A stretch of DNA of 64,000 nt from Mucilaginibacter sp. OK098 (GTDB taxonomy: Bacteria; Bacteroidota; Bacteroidia; Sphingobacteriales; Sphingobacteriaceae). Shown here piece by piece: positions 53,190 to 61,664 of the stretch. The translations under genes and the position numbers were made by a program. The stretch covers positions 533,796 through 597,795 of the forward strand of contig NZ_FRCM01000004.1 in the NCBI RefSeq assembly GCF_900142915.1, given 5' to 3'. Numbering within the stretch: the stretch's first letter is position 1; every line of letters starts with the position of its first letter. The notes under the pieces were generated by a model, which made no database searches, had not been told where the DNA came from, and saw nothing but the letters and a program-made list of their open reading frames with translations.

Positions 53190-54449
53190 ATGAAATTTTA
53201 CATCCTGTTACTTTTGTCCGCTGGTTTTTTACTAATAAACCAAACTTTGTTTGCACAAACTACCATTGCGCCGCTAACCTCAACCGAAAAAAAGCAGGTC
53301 ATTGATTCCACCTGCCACTTGATTAAGGCGTTGTATGTTTTCCCGGAAACCGGGAGCCGCTTAGCAATCTATATTGCTAATAAAGCAAGTTCCGGCGGCT
53401 ACACCGGGGTGAGCGACCCAAATGCGTTGGCCGATTCGCTTACTGCCGACCTTGTACAATTCAGTAAAGACCGGCACTTCAGAATATTCTATGACCCGGC
53501 ATGGGTGAGCGATTCAAAGGCATCTGTAAGCCATGCCGACAGCCTTGCGCTGCGAAGCAAAAGGGCGGAAAAGTACCGTGCTGTCAATTATGGATTTAAA
53601 GAGATCAGTAACCTGGATGGTAATATCGGGTACCTGAAACTAACCAACTTCGCGGATCCATTAGTGGCGGGCCTCACTGCAGTTGCAGCCATGAATGCGT
53701 TAAGTAATTCGGATGCGCTGATCATTGATATCAGGGGTAACTCCGGGGGCTTTAGCACCAGCGTTTCACTGATTGCCAGTTATTTATTTGATGATGATCA
53801 GGATTTTAGCCTTGCCTACGTACCTGGCGCCAAGATGCCCAGGATCCCGGTTTACCTCCTCATCGACCACTTCACTTATTCAGCGGCGGAAGGTTTTTCA
53901 CAGCTCTTGAAGATCCATAAAAGAGCGACCCTGATTGGCGAAACTACCGGTGGCGCCGCTCATGGGATTGAGCGTAAAGCAATTTCTGACCGTTTTTATA
54001 TAAACATGCCCTTCTCCAGGCCTACCCCTGATTGGGAAGGAACCGGCATTGAACCAGACATTAAAGTAGAGGCTAGTAAGGCATATAACACTGCACTCGT
54101 GAGCGCATTACAGGATCTGTCCAAAACTCATCCTGAGAAAAGCCCGGAATACCAATGGCTAATGGAGGATGTGCAGGCACAGCAAATTCCCGTTCTTGTT
54201 AATACATCCGTTCTGAAAAATTTCGTTGGTACTTATGGCAATCGTCAATTGTTTATAGCCGACGGTAAGCTTTTCTTTCACCGCGAAGGAGATCAAAAAT
54301 ATGCCCTTGCTCCTCTCGGGCAAGATCTTTTCCGTTTTGTTGACACGGATGATATCCGGCTTAAATTCATTTCAGATCAGGGGAAAATAACTACTTTAAA
54401 AATACTTTATAAAGATGGCAGCTCTAAAATAGTTCTTAAAAACAAATGA
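53190..54449 (+). CDS. S41-family (C-terminal processing) peptidase
   Basis: 419 residues from ATG 53190, with a signal peptide (LLLSAGFLLINQTLFAQ). The longer reading from 53115 overlaps the AraC gene and has no signal peptide ahead of position 26. The tail-specific protease core is seen as IGYLKLTNFADP, LIIDIRGNSGGFSTS, then FTYSAAEGFSQLLK with the nucleophilic Ser, and TLIGETTGGAAHG. A C-terminal domain follows. No PDZ domain is evident, as in the simple secreted S41 group. Confidence 0.9.
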   Translation: MKFYILLLLSAGFLLINQTLFAQTTIAPLTSTEKKQVIDSTCHLIKALYVFPETGSRLAIYIANKASSGGYTGVSDPNALADSLTADLVQFSKDRHFRIFYDPAWVSDSKASVSHADSLALRSKRAEKYRAVNYGFKEISNLDGNIGYLKLTNFADPLVAGLTAVAAMNALSNSDALIIDIRGNSGGFSTSVSLIASYLFDDDQDFSLAYVPGAKMPRIPVYLLIDHFTYSAAEGFSQLLKIHKRATLIGETTGGAAHGIERKAISDRFYINMPFSRPTPDWEGTGIEPDIKVEASKAYNTALVSALQDLSKTHPEKSPEYQWLMEDVQAQQIPVLVNTSVLKNFVGTYGNRQLFIADGKLFFHREGDQKYALAPLGQDLFRFVDTDDIRLKFISDQGKITTLKILYKDGSSKIVLKNK

Positions 54450-54461
54450 GTGTATGAGTAT

Positions 54462-54492
54462 GCCTGTCAATTATCTTAAATAATTGACAGGC
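54462..54492. terminator. Perfect 13-bp hairpin after the S41 gene
   Basis: GCCTGTCAATTAT and ATAATTGACAGGC flank the loop CTTAA, 12 bases after the S41 stop. It is the same kind of hairpin as at 2047 and 17960 (arms centred on TTGACA-like sequence) but differs in sequence; a following T-run is absent. Confidence 0.6.
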
Positions 54493-54557
54493 TCAAAAAA
54501 AATGAATGGAAAAATCCGGCTTGTTTAATCGCCTCTAATCTCATTAAAAGCAGGTCG

Positions 54558-54606
54558 TGATCCCATCTGGATTCGAACCCAAGGCCTACAGATTACAAAT
54601 CTGCTG
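54558..54606 (-). tRNA. Partial tRNA-Thr(TGT), 3' half only
   Basis: On the - strand, read from 54606 down, an anticodon stem-loop CAGATTTGTAATCTG (anticodon TGT, Thr) is followed by a variable segment TAGGCC, the T-arm with loop TTCGAAT, and the acceptor strand TGGGATC. The 5' half (acceptor 5' strand and D-arm) is missing: upstream sequence is the 3' end of the DinB-family gene. One T-stem pair is mismatched. This is a fragment, not a working tRNA; such 3' fragments usually mark integration at a tRNA gene. Confidence 0.7.
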
Positions 54607-55111
54607 TTAATATCTCCCTCACACTCGCCAAATGATGATCATCATGCTCTGCAACAAAGTATGCCAGGTCGATGATCCGCATCGGGGTTCTAAGGCGCGG
54701 GTGTAATGAGGAATGTAATAATTGTTCATCATTCAAGCTCAAAAGCTTGTTTACAAATAGTTGCCTTTGTTCCCTGAAACGTTGTAATAGCAATTCCAGG
54801 TCTGTCGCATCATGATTTGCAGTATGTGTTTTTTGATTGGTAAGATCGGTAACCCTTAGCTCAACTTCCTTATTTACCAGGTCGTGAAGCCTGCCCAGCC
54901 AAAGGGGTTCAAGGTCTGAAAGGTGTCCTATTTCTTCTTTAATTGTCCATTTATCCTTCAGCTTCAGCGTAAGCAATGCCGGTTGCAGATTGCGGGTTAT
55001 CTCTTCAATCCGTGCGGGGCTTCCGCTTAAACGTTCAATAATTGAAGGCAAAATCCCATTGTCATCTATTACAGGGAACTTTCTGTTGAACCATTCGGTT
55101 TTTTGCATCAT
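54593..55111 (-). CDS. DinB-family (DUF664-like) metal-binding protein
   Basis: 172 residues of the DinB fold, unrelated to the Y-family polymerase. Three histidines of the metal site are in KEEIGHLSDLEPLW, a central His and FVAEHDDHHLASV. The last four residues and stop (ADL-stop) are read from the anticodon arm of the tRNA-Thr fragment, so the original 3' end was probably replaced when that sequence arrived. These proteins are thiol- or damage-related transferases in some bacteria; role here unknown. Confidence 0.85.
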   Translation of the reverse strand: MMQKTEWFNRKFPVIDDNGILPSIIERLSGSPARIEEITRNLQPALLTLKLKDKWTIKEEIGHLSDLEPLWLGRLHDLVNKEVELRVTDLTNQKTHTANHDATDLELLLQRFREQRQLFVNKLLSLNDEQLLHSSLHPRLRTPMRIIDLAYFVAEHDDHHLASVREILTADL

Positions 55112-55236
55112 TATTAATGGTTAAGTTGTTATTAATAATTGTCTGTGCTACTGTTTCGATGCAAGGTAAGAAAAAAAGCAATTTCCCTTCCTGAGAACTA
55201 AACAGCAGGGATCTTTGATGTTTTGTATCTTTGAAA

Positions 55237-55806
55237 ATGGCTAATGTAAAATTGCTCGAATATCTCAGTCCATTGATTCCTGATTCAGCGGAAAGTGTGT
55301 CCCTGTTAGTAAGCCATTTTGAGCATAAGGTCCTTCAAAAAGGTGATATAGTGCTAAAAGAAGGCGAAATCTGTACTGCTTTTTATTTTGTGGAAAGCGG
55401 TCACCTGCGCACCTGCTATAACAAGGAAGGCGTTAAAATTAATATGCACTTCCACCTTGAAGGTTCTATAACTTCAGACCATATAAACGGCAAGGCCGGC
55501 ATTCCATCGGAATTCACCATAGAAGCAGGCGAAAAAAGCGAAATCTGGGTCTTAAACAGGGAAACATTGGTAGAACTTTGCCATGCTGATCCTAAAATAA
55601 TGATTTTTGGCAGGCGATTACTAAGCCGCATATTGGTCGATTTAAGCGCACATAGTAACCTGTTCAGGATGTACACCCCCGCAGAGCGTTACCAGTATAT
55701 CGAGAAAAACAGCCCTCATCTGTTACAACGCGTTTCACTCTCAAACCTTGCCTCCTACCTTGGCATGAACCGCAGAACGCTCACCAGGATCAGGGCGAAA
55801 AAATAA
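55237..55806 (+). CDS. Crp/Fnr-family transcriptional regulator
   Basis: 189 residues from ATG 55237; a TTG at 55231 lies in the -7 box (TATCTTTG, 55226-55233). An N-terminal cyclic-nucleotide-binding domain (FEHKVLQKGDIVLKEGEICTAFYFVESGHLRTCY) and a C-terminal helix-turn-helix (RVSLSNLASYLGMNRRTLTRIRAKK) are visible. The Arg that binds cAMP cannot be confirmed. No target genes are apparent, though the isochorismatase-fold gene follows by 78 bases. Confidence 0.9.
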   Translation: MANVKLLEYLSPLIPDSAESVSLLVSHFEHKVLQKGDIVLKEGEICTAFYFVESGHLRTCYNKEGVKINMHFHLEGSITSDHINGKAGIPSEFTIEAGEKSEIWVLNRETLVELCHADPKIMIFGRRLLSRILVDLSAHSNLFRMYTPAERYQYIEKNSPHLLQRVSLSNLASYLGMNRRTLTRIRAKK

Positions 55807-55884
55807 TTTTGAGACTTTTGTCTCATAACGAACCTTCGGTAATCAGTTAGTTTTGCCCTGAATTGATTAATTAAATCCGATAAA

Positions 55885-56439
55885 ATGCAACAAAACACAG
55901 CCCTTTTGGTAATGGACATGCAGTTAACTGTACTTGCCGGTCTTACTGATACAAAAACACTTTTAAGCAATGTAGCTAACGCCATAGCTAATGCACGCAA
56001 CAAAAACATACCTGTTATATACGTTGTGGTAGGCTTTAGAGCAGGCGCACCTGAGATAAGCCAGAACAATAAAATTTTTGGCGGCGGTAAAGAAAGATAT
56101 TCGGCTGTAACCCCTGATGAAATGATTAAAGTGCATCCCGACCTGGCGCCTGCAGCTAATGAGGTTACTGTTGTTAAACGCCGCATCAGCGCCTTTACCG
56201 GGAGTGATCTTGAAGTTATTTTAAGGGCACAGGAGATTAAGCATATTGTATTAACCGGCTTTGCTACCAGTGGCGTGGTATTATCAACACTGCGGGAGGC
56301 GGCCGATAAAGATTATCGCATTACCGTATTAGCAGATTGTTGTGAAGATAGGGACGAGGAAATACACCGCGTGCTCACTACAAAAGTTTTCATGCGCCAG
56401 GCAGATGTGATTACATTGGGGGAGTGGAATGAAATGTAA
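55885..56439 (+). CDS. Isochorismatase-fold cysteine hydrolase family protein lacking the usual cysteine
   Basis: 184 residues. LLVMDMQ at the start carries the usual Asp and VVKRRISAFTGSDLEVILR holds the conserved Lys. The position of the catalytic Cys, normally in T-x-x-C-V, reads GFATSGVVLSTLREA: Val replaces Cys. A subgroup of the family keeps the sequence TSGVV, so this is probably a real variant with altered or no hydrolase activity rather than a mutation. It is monocistronic. Confidence 0.82.
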   Translation: MQQNTALLVMDMQLTVLAGLTDTKTLLSNVANAIANARNKNIPVIYVVVGFRAGAPEISQNNKIFGGGKERYSAVTPDEMIKVHPDLAPAANEVTVVKRRISAFTGSDLEVILRAQEIKHIVLTGFATSGVVLSTLREAADKDYRITVLADCCEDRDEEIHRVLTTKVFMRQADVITLGEWNEM

Positions 56440-56445
56440 GTCACT

Positions 56446-56812
56446 TTTTTTGTTCCCTCTGAATCTCTCCAATGCTATTAAGTTAAGGGAAACACAAACA
56501 AGATTCTCCCCAAAAGCCTGGTAGCCCCCTCTAAATCTCCCCCGGTAGGGGAGACTTTTGCTTCGCCCACGCTTCTTTTTTTTAAAGTCCTCCCTACCAG
56601 GGAGGATTTAGGTGGGGCATTTGGAAGAAGTTATGTGGTTAGTATAGCCAACATTTTCTTAACTTAATAGCATTGGGGGTCTCTCAGAGAGTACCTTGCG
56701 CTGAGTTTACAGAAATTTATGGTATAAGAGAATGCCGCATTCTTAGCACGCAGTGCAGGGTTCCTTTCAGGAGAATCTGCGAAGACGGAAACGCGGGAGA
56801 CTCACGCCTGAT
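56446..56812. repeat. Repeat family B copy interrupted by a MITE-like element
   Basis: TTTTTTGTTCCCTCT (from about 56446) and GTCTCTCAGAGAG onwards (about 56679-56812) form one repeat, matched by 58087-58215 where the two parts are adjacent. Its most conserved part is GAGAATGCCGCATTCTTAGC then CAGTGCAGGGTTCCTTTC. The element at 56469-56676 sits within it. The 414-base gap from 56440 to 56853 is thus wholly repeat. Confidence 0.75.
56469..56676. mobile_element. MITE-like element (copy 2), inverted relative to copy 1 and nested in repeat B
   Basis: Perfect 19-bp terminal repeats CCAATGCTATTAAGTTAAG (56469-56487) and its complement (56658-56676). The inner part shares, in inverted orientation, the GGTAGGG hairpins and GCTTCGCCC motif, and the TTGGCTATACTAA-type subterminal sequence, with the element at 45320. 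TCTCT stands on both sides as a possible short target duplication. No protein is encoded. Confidence 0.82.
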
Positions 56813-56853
56813 GAGAAAAGCTGAAAGGATAAAGCTAAAAGTTGGCTGATAAG

Positions 56854-57927
56854 TTACTTCACGTAGAGCGACCATACGTCTGCGAAAGACTTTCCATTTG
56901 TTAAATAGGTAGGCACTCCATTCTTCCAATACATAGCTATCCGATCACCGTTAGCATCCCCAGTGTCTTTGTTACCTGCTACATAAACATCGTTTCCGAG
57001 GACAAAAACAGCCTTGGCTATGGTATAGTTAACTGTAGGCGTTAAAGTGGTAGGCACACCGTTTTTCCAGATCGTTGCAAAATATTCAGTACTGTTTTGG
57101 TTACCGCTATCGCCTGCCACATAGACATCGGAGCCGGATACAAATATGCAGTTGCTTTGAGAAGTTGTTAACGTATTTTGAATTTGCAGTCTCGTTAATA
57201 CCCCATTTTTCCAATAAACTGCCTGCGATCCAAGCTGAGTTGAAGATACAGTACCCGCAATATAAACATCACTGCCAGAAACAACGATTGAATTTGCCGT
57301 TGAACCTTCGGAATAGTCAGGTAAATAGTTCACTATGCCATTTTTCCAATATACAGCCTGTGTGCCGATTATACCGGCTACATATACATCACTTCCGGAC
57401 ACGTAGATTGAAAACACAGTAGAAAAAGTTGTTCCGTCGGTCATTTTATAGGCAACACCATTCTTCCAATAGGTAGCAAAGCCATTTTCCCCGAACGTGG
57501 CAGGTACATTACTGCTTATTGAACCAGCTGCATATACATCATTTCCTATCACAAAAATGGAGAAACAATAAGCATCCATCGTACCATCGGTCAGATAGTT
57601 TATAACTCCGTTCTTCCAATACGCTGCAAGTTCTTTTGTTCCAATGCCAGCATTATACAAACCTCCCGACACATACACATCAGTACCAGAAACAACAACG
57701 CATCTGGCTGATGCAAGTGCTGTACCATCACTTAAATGTGTAGTAACGTTATTCTTCCAATAAATTGCTGTATCGTGCGACCCGGGACTGCCATCGAACC
57801 CTGCAATATAAATACCAGGATTGCTGGAAATTCCAGTAGAGGTAGCTGGACCCGGTTTATTGTCGCTCTTGGTACAAGCTGCCGTTGCAATAATCAGGCT
57901 AAAAATAAAAGGTAAAATTTTTTTCAT
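56854..57927 (-). CDS. Lipoprotein with seven YWKNG repeats, possible beta-propeller
   Basis: 357 residues with lipobox TAAC (Cys near residue 18). From about residue 30 there are seven repeats of about 46 residues, each containing (S/N)G-x-DVYVAG, then A-x-YWKNG and a short hydrophobic strand with L-x-D-G. The sixth has lost its Tyr (IWKNG). Seven such units suit a seven-bladed propeller on the outer membrane face. No catalytic residues are recognisable. It is flanked by repeat family B on both sides. Confidence 0.75.
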   Translation of the reverse strand: MKKILPFIFSLIIATAACTKSDNKPGPATSTGISSNPGIYIAGFDGSPGSHDTAIYWKNNVTTHLSDGTALASARCVVVSGTDVYVSGGLYNAGIGTKELAAYWKNGVINYLTDGTMDAYCFSIFVIGNDVYAAGSISSNVPATFGENGFATYWKNGVAYKMTDGTTFSTVFSIYVSGSDVYVAGIIGTQAVYWKNGIVNYLPDYSEGSTANSIVVSGSDVYIAGTVSSTQLGSQAVYWKNGVLTRLQIQNTLTTSQSNCIFVSGSDVYVAGDSGNQNSTEYFATIWKNGVPTTLTPTVNYTIAKAVFVLGNDVYVAGNKDTGDANGDRIAMYWKNGVPTYLTNGKSFADVWSLYVK

Positions 57928-58279
57928 ATGACAGGCCGATACCTAGTCACAAAAATAGTCATTTTGTGATTACAATCTTGGAATTAGGATTTACCATTTT
58001 GTAATTCGGCATTCGGGCTACAATGAGGTTGTTTGGGCGGTTTAATTTTTGTCTTCCTATCTGGCGCGATTGAAACAAGGTAAAAGTTTTTTGTTCCCGC
58101 AGTCTCTCAGAGAGGACCGTGCATCGGGTTTACAAAAATTTATAGCATGAGAGAATGCCGCATTCTTAGCACGCAGTGCAGGGTTCCTTTCGGAATCTGC
58201 TGAGACAGGAAGGAATGACAAAAACGGGTGTCATGCTTCGAGTGCCTCAGGCTGACACCCTTTTTGTTTCCTCAAACAC
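57928..58279. repeat. 352-base gap holding repeat family B and a terminator
   Basis: 58087-58215 is an uninterrupted copy of repeat B (CAGTCTCTCAGAGAG, then GAGAATGCCGCATTCTTAGC and GCAGGGTTCCTTTC). The remainder is AT-rich and non-coding apart from the terminator at 58226-58260. No small gene was seen. Confidence 0.7.
58226..58260 (-). terminator. Two-way terminator downstream of the NIPSNAP gene
   Basis: GGGTGTCA and TGACACCC arms (58226-58233 and 58253-58260) with further pairing inside. TTTTTG follows on the + side, and on the - strand the right-hand tail is GTTTTTGTC, so it can stop the - strand gene ending at 58280 as well as + strand transcripts. Confidence 0.75.
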
Positions 58280-59635
58280 CTATAATACCTCACCAAATGA
58301 TTTTCCTGTGGGATAGTTTATCAGCGTGTTTTTACCCTTTATAAGCTTTTTGATCCTGTTCTGCAGTTCAATATTACTTTCCATAAGCTTTAATTTTGAT
58401 TGATATTCAACCTCATCTTTATAAAATGTAATAACCACCAGCAGGTTTTTATCCTGGATAACAGGCAGCGAAGGATAATCATTCGGAGTTAGTTCACTGA
58501 TCCACAAGGTTGAATTATTAACACCGATAGATTGCAGGTAAGGAGCATATTTACTTTGATATGAGCTGATCAAATGATCAAGCTGCCCTGCATTGGCTGT
58601 ATAATAATCTATCACAGCTATTCCTTTATGCTTTGCAAAGCTGTTGGTGTTAATGCCGGTATCATTTAAAGGCTTTAGTAAATGCACATCATCGTTATCG
58701 TCAATAAGTGCATTGGCGCCCGCTTTAAACTTTTGCCATACCAGGCTTTTGCGGTAAAACTCGGGCAGGTAAACACTTCGTGAACTCATATCATTAAAGC
58801 CCCTGAACCACAGGAACCTGTCATCCACATCCTTTATCCTGAATTGCCCTAAAACATACCCGCCTAAAATATTCTGCGAAGTGATAAAATGCTTTTCAAA
58901 ATAGTTTATAAAATCATCTCTTTTGCCGAACTTCAGAATGTAATTACGCAGCTCCAATACTTTTATGTTTTGGTTTTCGCTAAGCTCAGGATCTTTAGCT
59001 TCGCTGCTTGCTTTTTCAAAGTTCATATACCAGTTCCATTCCCAGGTTTTTCCGTTATCGGCAGATAGTGCCTGGCTCCATACTGGCTTATCCGGATTGG
59101 TTTTATCCCACTTAAACATAGCAATTACCTTTTTACCTTTGTAGGTATCTTTTGTATAAAATCTCCCTATATTATTTTCAAATGAGCCTACCACCGGTAC
59201 ATCCAGTTTGCCCAAATTGCTATCGGCCCAATAAATACTCCAAAGCTTTGTTTTTGGATCAAAAAGCCGCAGGGTCATTCCTTCAAAGTCCTTCCCGTTT
59301 AGGTTGGCATAATACCTGTCGGTGTTGCCAATACCGTTCAGAATTAGTTTTACATCCTGCCTGGCATTAAAGTTTTCCCAATCATTGCTGTTTTGCAGCC
59401 TACCTATTAGTTTTTTATTGGCGATGTTCCAGTTACCAGCTAAAAAGTCAAAATCATTTGCGGATGATGTTTTTGAGGGGATCACCTTTAACACGCCGCT
59501 TTCAGTAATAGAAGCGTTTACCACTTCATTATTTGGCGCCTTAGGTTTTACCTGGGCATTGGCGGGTAACATTACTGCAGCTAATTGGAATGCAAAATCA
59601 AAGATCATAGTTCGTAGGATTAGTCGGGGGTTCAT
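58280..59635 (-). CDS. Two-domain secreted protein with C-terminal NIPSNAP domain
   Basis: 451 residues. A leader (AFQLAAVMLPANAQ) suggests secretion. Residues about 50-190 form a DUF1579-like beta domain (SANDFDFLAGNWNIANKKLIG and YWADSNLG). Residues about 225-330 are NIPSNAP-like: VLELRNYILKFGKRDDFINYFEKHF and FLWFRGFNDMSSR. The remaining stretch repeats the ferredoxin-like pattern. Function unknown; such fusions are found in the phylum. The start at ATG 59635 is uncertain. Confidence 0.78.
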   Translation of the reverse strand: MNPRLILRTMIFDFAFQLAAVMLPANAQVKPKAPNNEVVNASITESGVLKVIPSKTSSANDFDFLAGNWNIANKKLIGRLQNSNDWENFNARQDVKLILNGIGNTDRYYANLNGKDFEGMTLRLFDPKTKLWSIYWADSNLGKLDVPVVGSFENNIGRFYTKDTYKGKKVIAMFKWDKTNPDKPVWSQALSADNGKTWEWNWYMNFEKASSEAKDPELSENQNIKVLELRNYILKFGKRDDFINYFEKHFITSQNILGGYVLGQFRIKDVDDRFLWFRGFNDMSSRSVYLPEFYRKSLVWQKFKAGANALIDDNDDVHLLKPLNDTGINTNSFAKHKGIAVIDYYTANAGQLDHLISSYQSKYAPYLQSIGVNNSTLWISELTPNDYPSLPVIQDKNLLVVITFYKDEVEYQSKLKLMESNIELQNRIKKLIKGKNTLINYPTGKSFGEVL

Positions 59636-59707
59636 ATCAGTTTCTTTTTACAAAGAAAACCATGCACACTGACAACCCTATGGCAGCCTGTTTTAAGAAA
59701 ATTAATT

Positions 59708-60388
59708 TTATTTATACCAGGTCAGAAAATCCACCGCCTTAATATGGTCCTTTTTCCGGAAAGGCTGCTTGGTACAGGTTATATTGCTGATCCTTTTTAC
59801 GATGAAATCCCGATAGTCGTTTCTTTTCCAGCACCAGGCAATCAAATGCCATTCCATATTGTAAAACACCAGCCCGGTCGGCTCAATTTCCCGGGTAGTT
59901 TTAACGTTTGCATTATCCGTATAATCAATGGCAATAATAATTTGCTGTGTAATAGATGCCTGGATATCTATCAGGTAGTCATTCTCTGTTTTTGAAGGTT
60001 CCGGATTGTAGATGTTGATGTGATCGCTAAAACGATTGGTTTTGTCTTTATCTGATGATTTTAAAACGGCTTTAATTTTTGCAAGCGCGCTGTTGCTGTA
60101 TTTGGCAATAGACCTGTCGGCAAACTTTTCCGCAAGTGATGCCATTAATATAAGAGAGTTTGCCTCATCGGTAGTAAAGGACAGCGGCGGCAAAAAATAC
60201 CCCTGCACAATAAAATACCCCTTCGGCTGCTCAAAGCTGACAGGGATGCCCAGTTCCTCCAAAGCTTTAATATCCCTGTATACCGTGCGTACGCTCATCT
60301 CATACCTGTCTGCCAGGTATGCAGCCGTAACATGCTTTTTTGATTGCAGGGTAGTGAGGATGCCAAATAATCTGTCGATGCGGTTCAT
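59708..60388 (-). CDS. YafY-type WYL-domain transcriptional regulator
   Basis: 226 residues with an N-terminal HTH_11 (RLFGILTTLQSKKHVTAAYLADRYEMSVRTVYRDIKALEELGIP) and a C-terminal WYL domain (IAIDYTDNANVKTTREIEPTGLVFYNMEWHLIAWCWKRNDYRDF), the latter a nucleic acid- or nucleotide-sensing fold. It regulates transcription; target unknown. Length is shorter than the usual 230-330 but the domains are complete. Confidence 0.92.
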   Translation of the reverse strand: MNRIDRLFGILTTLQSKKHVTAAYLADRYEMSVRTVYRDIKALEELGIPVSFEQPKGYFIVQGYFLPPLSFTTDEANSLILMASLAEKFADRSIAKYSNSALAKIKAVLKSSDKDKTNRFSDHINIYNPEPSKTENDYLIDIQASITQQIIIAIDYTDNANVKTTREIEPTGLVFYNMEWHLIAWCWKRNDYRDFIVKRISNITCTKQPFRKKDHIKAVDFLTWYK

Positions 60389-60726
60389 AAAGAGCGAAAA
60401 TTAGCAAAAAAACTTATTTCGGCAGCTTTTTATGTTCGAAAGATACGTCATCTGAAATATGGAATGATAAAAAATGGGTGTCATGCTGAAGCACTCGAAG
60501 CATGCGGGCAAAGGCCTCTACACCATGCTTAGCACGCGGATAGGCCTCTGCGCTCATGTTTCCCTCAGTCTTCGCAGGCTCTCCTGAAAGGGCCCCTGCG
60601 CCGTATGCTAAGTATGCGGCATTCTCCTATGTCATAAATTCATGAAAACCCAGCGCAGGGTCCTCTCCGAGAGACCCTGCGGAGACATGAGGTTGCGAAG
60701 ACATGAGGTTTCAAACCCAGCAAGTT
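60389..60726. repeat. Repeat family B copy, inverted, in a 338-base gap
   Basis: 60500-60690 read in reverse matches repeat B: CCGCAGGGTCTCTCGGAGAG, then GAGAATGCCGCATACTTAGC and CCCTTTCAGGAGAG. GGGTGTCATGCTGAAGC-like words on the left tie it to the hairpins near 6216 and 58226. No gene is seen. Confidence 0.7.
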
Positions 60727-61227
60727 TCAAACCTTTATCTTGTTCAACTCTTCCTGTCGCCTGTCATCATCAGGATCAATCTTAAAAGGCATCATGGATA
60801 TTTTATGAATATAATCTTCCGGAAGGCCTGCATTTTTAGCCAGGTGAATTACCTTTTTATGATGCCAGTCATAAGGTAACAAATGTGTATTTACAGCGTG
60901 TGGTTCCGCAACAAAAACCCTGGCGGTATAAATTTTGTCACTTGCATCAATGCAGTTTACCGTCTCAAGTTTAAAATCAATGCTGTAAGATCCAACGTTA
61001 TAAAAATTTGGCCATTCCACATCTTCAAGCTTAGTAAGCACACCCCAAACAGAATCATTAGGATCATTAGAAAGCAGAATATTTGCTTTTGACGACAGGT
61101 CGTCACCGGTTCTGTTGAATATGAAATTATAACCGGGCAGCCTGGCTATCCCTATCTTTTTTGCAGACGGAACTATCCCGGCAAATTTTTCAACATCCAT
61201 ATTACCTGCAAATGAAAATAATATCAT
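60727..61227 (-). CDS. Gamma-glutamylcyclotransferase-fold (GGCT-like) protein
   Basis: 166 residues with the GGCT pattern: LFSFAGNMDVEKF in the position of the family's YFAYGSNL, then GYNFIFNRTGDD and VWGVLTKLEDVEWPNF. Members form 5-oxoproline from gamma-glutamyl peptides. The usual catalytic Glu near residues 80-85 cannot be assigned with certainty (candidate in TKLEDVEW). Assignment is moderate. It lies upstream of the double-glycine peptide gene on the opposite strand. Confidence 0.7.
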   Translation of the reverse strand: MILFSFAGNMDVEKFAGIVPSAKKIGIARLPGYNFIFNRTGDDLSSKANILLSNDPNDSVWGVLTKLEDVEWPNFYNVGSYSIDFKLETVNCIDASDKIYTARVFVAEPHAVNTHLLPYDWHHKKVIHLAKNAGLPEDYIHKISMMPFKIDPDDDRRQEELNKIKV

Positions 61228-61445
61228 ATTGTATAAATGAGGAAAGTTGTGTTTTGTTTTAACGTTTGTGTTTATACCTATATTATAAATAGCATAAGGA
61301 ACGAGGTTTTATAGCCAATTATGCCCATAATTATAGCTTGTTACTTTTAAATCCCGTTTTAACTTTTTAAATTAGCTTGCAATTAACCACGAGTGGTTTG
61401 CCGAAATCGCCTGTTAATTACTAAAACTTAACACCTTATCTATCT

Positions 61446-61604
61446 ATGAGTACCTCAAAAGGCATCCAGGCTTATACTGATTTCGATGCAGACATTAACA
61501 TTACAGATGTAAAAAATACAAACTGTCCATCATTTCGGGCCTGCCTGTCTACAGACAGGAAACGAAGCAAAATACCTCGCGGGTAAAGAAGCATGCACTT
61601 TAGT
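61446..61604 (+). CDS. Uncertain small ORF (52 codons) containing a repeat insertion
   Basis: MSTSKGIQAYTDFDADINIT, then two Cys, then a part read from the palindrome CCTGTCTACAGACAGG (61543-61559), which looks like an inserted repeat rather than coding sequence. It sits about 60 bases before the double-glycine peptide gene. It could be a decayed leader or precursor peptide gene or a chance reading frame. The 437-base gap from 61228 to 61664 otherwise holds nothing recognised. Confidence 0.25.
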
Positions 61605-61664
61605 AATATATGCCGTAGTAAATACCTAAACGTTACAGGGTAAAGTTAAAAATCAATTAACATT

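Noticed and set aside
55112..55236. A complete tRNA or integrase near the tRNA-Thr fragment
   Set aside because: No D-arm or acceptor 5' strand is found and no integrase gene is within the window.
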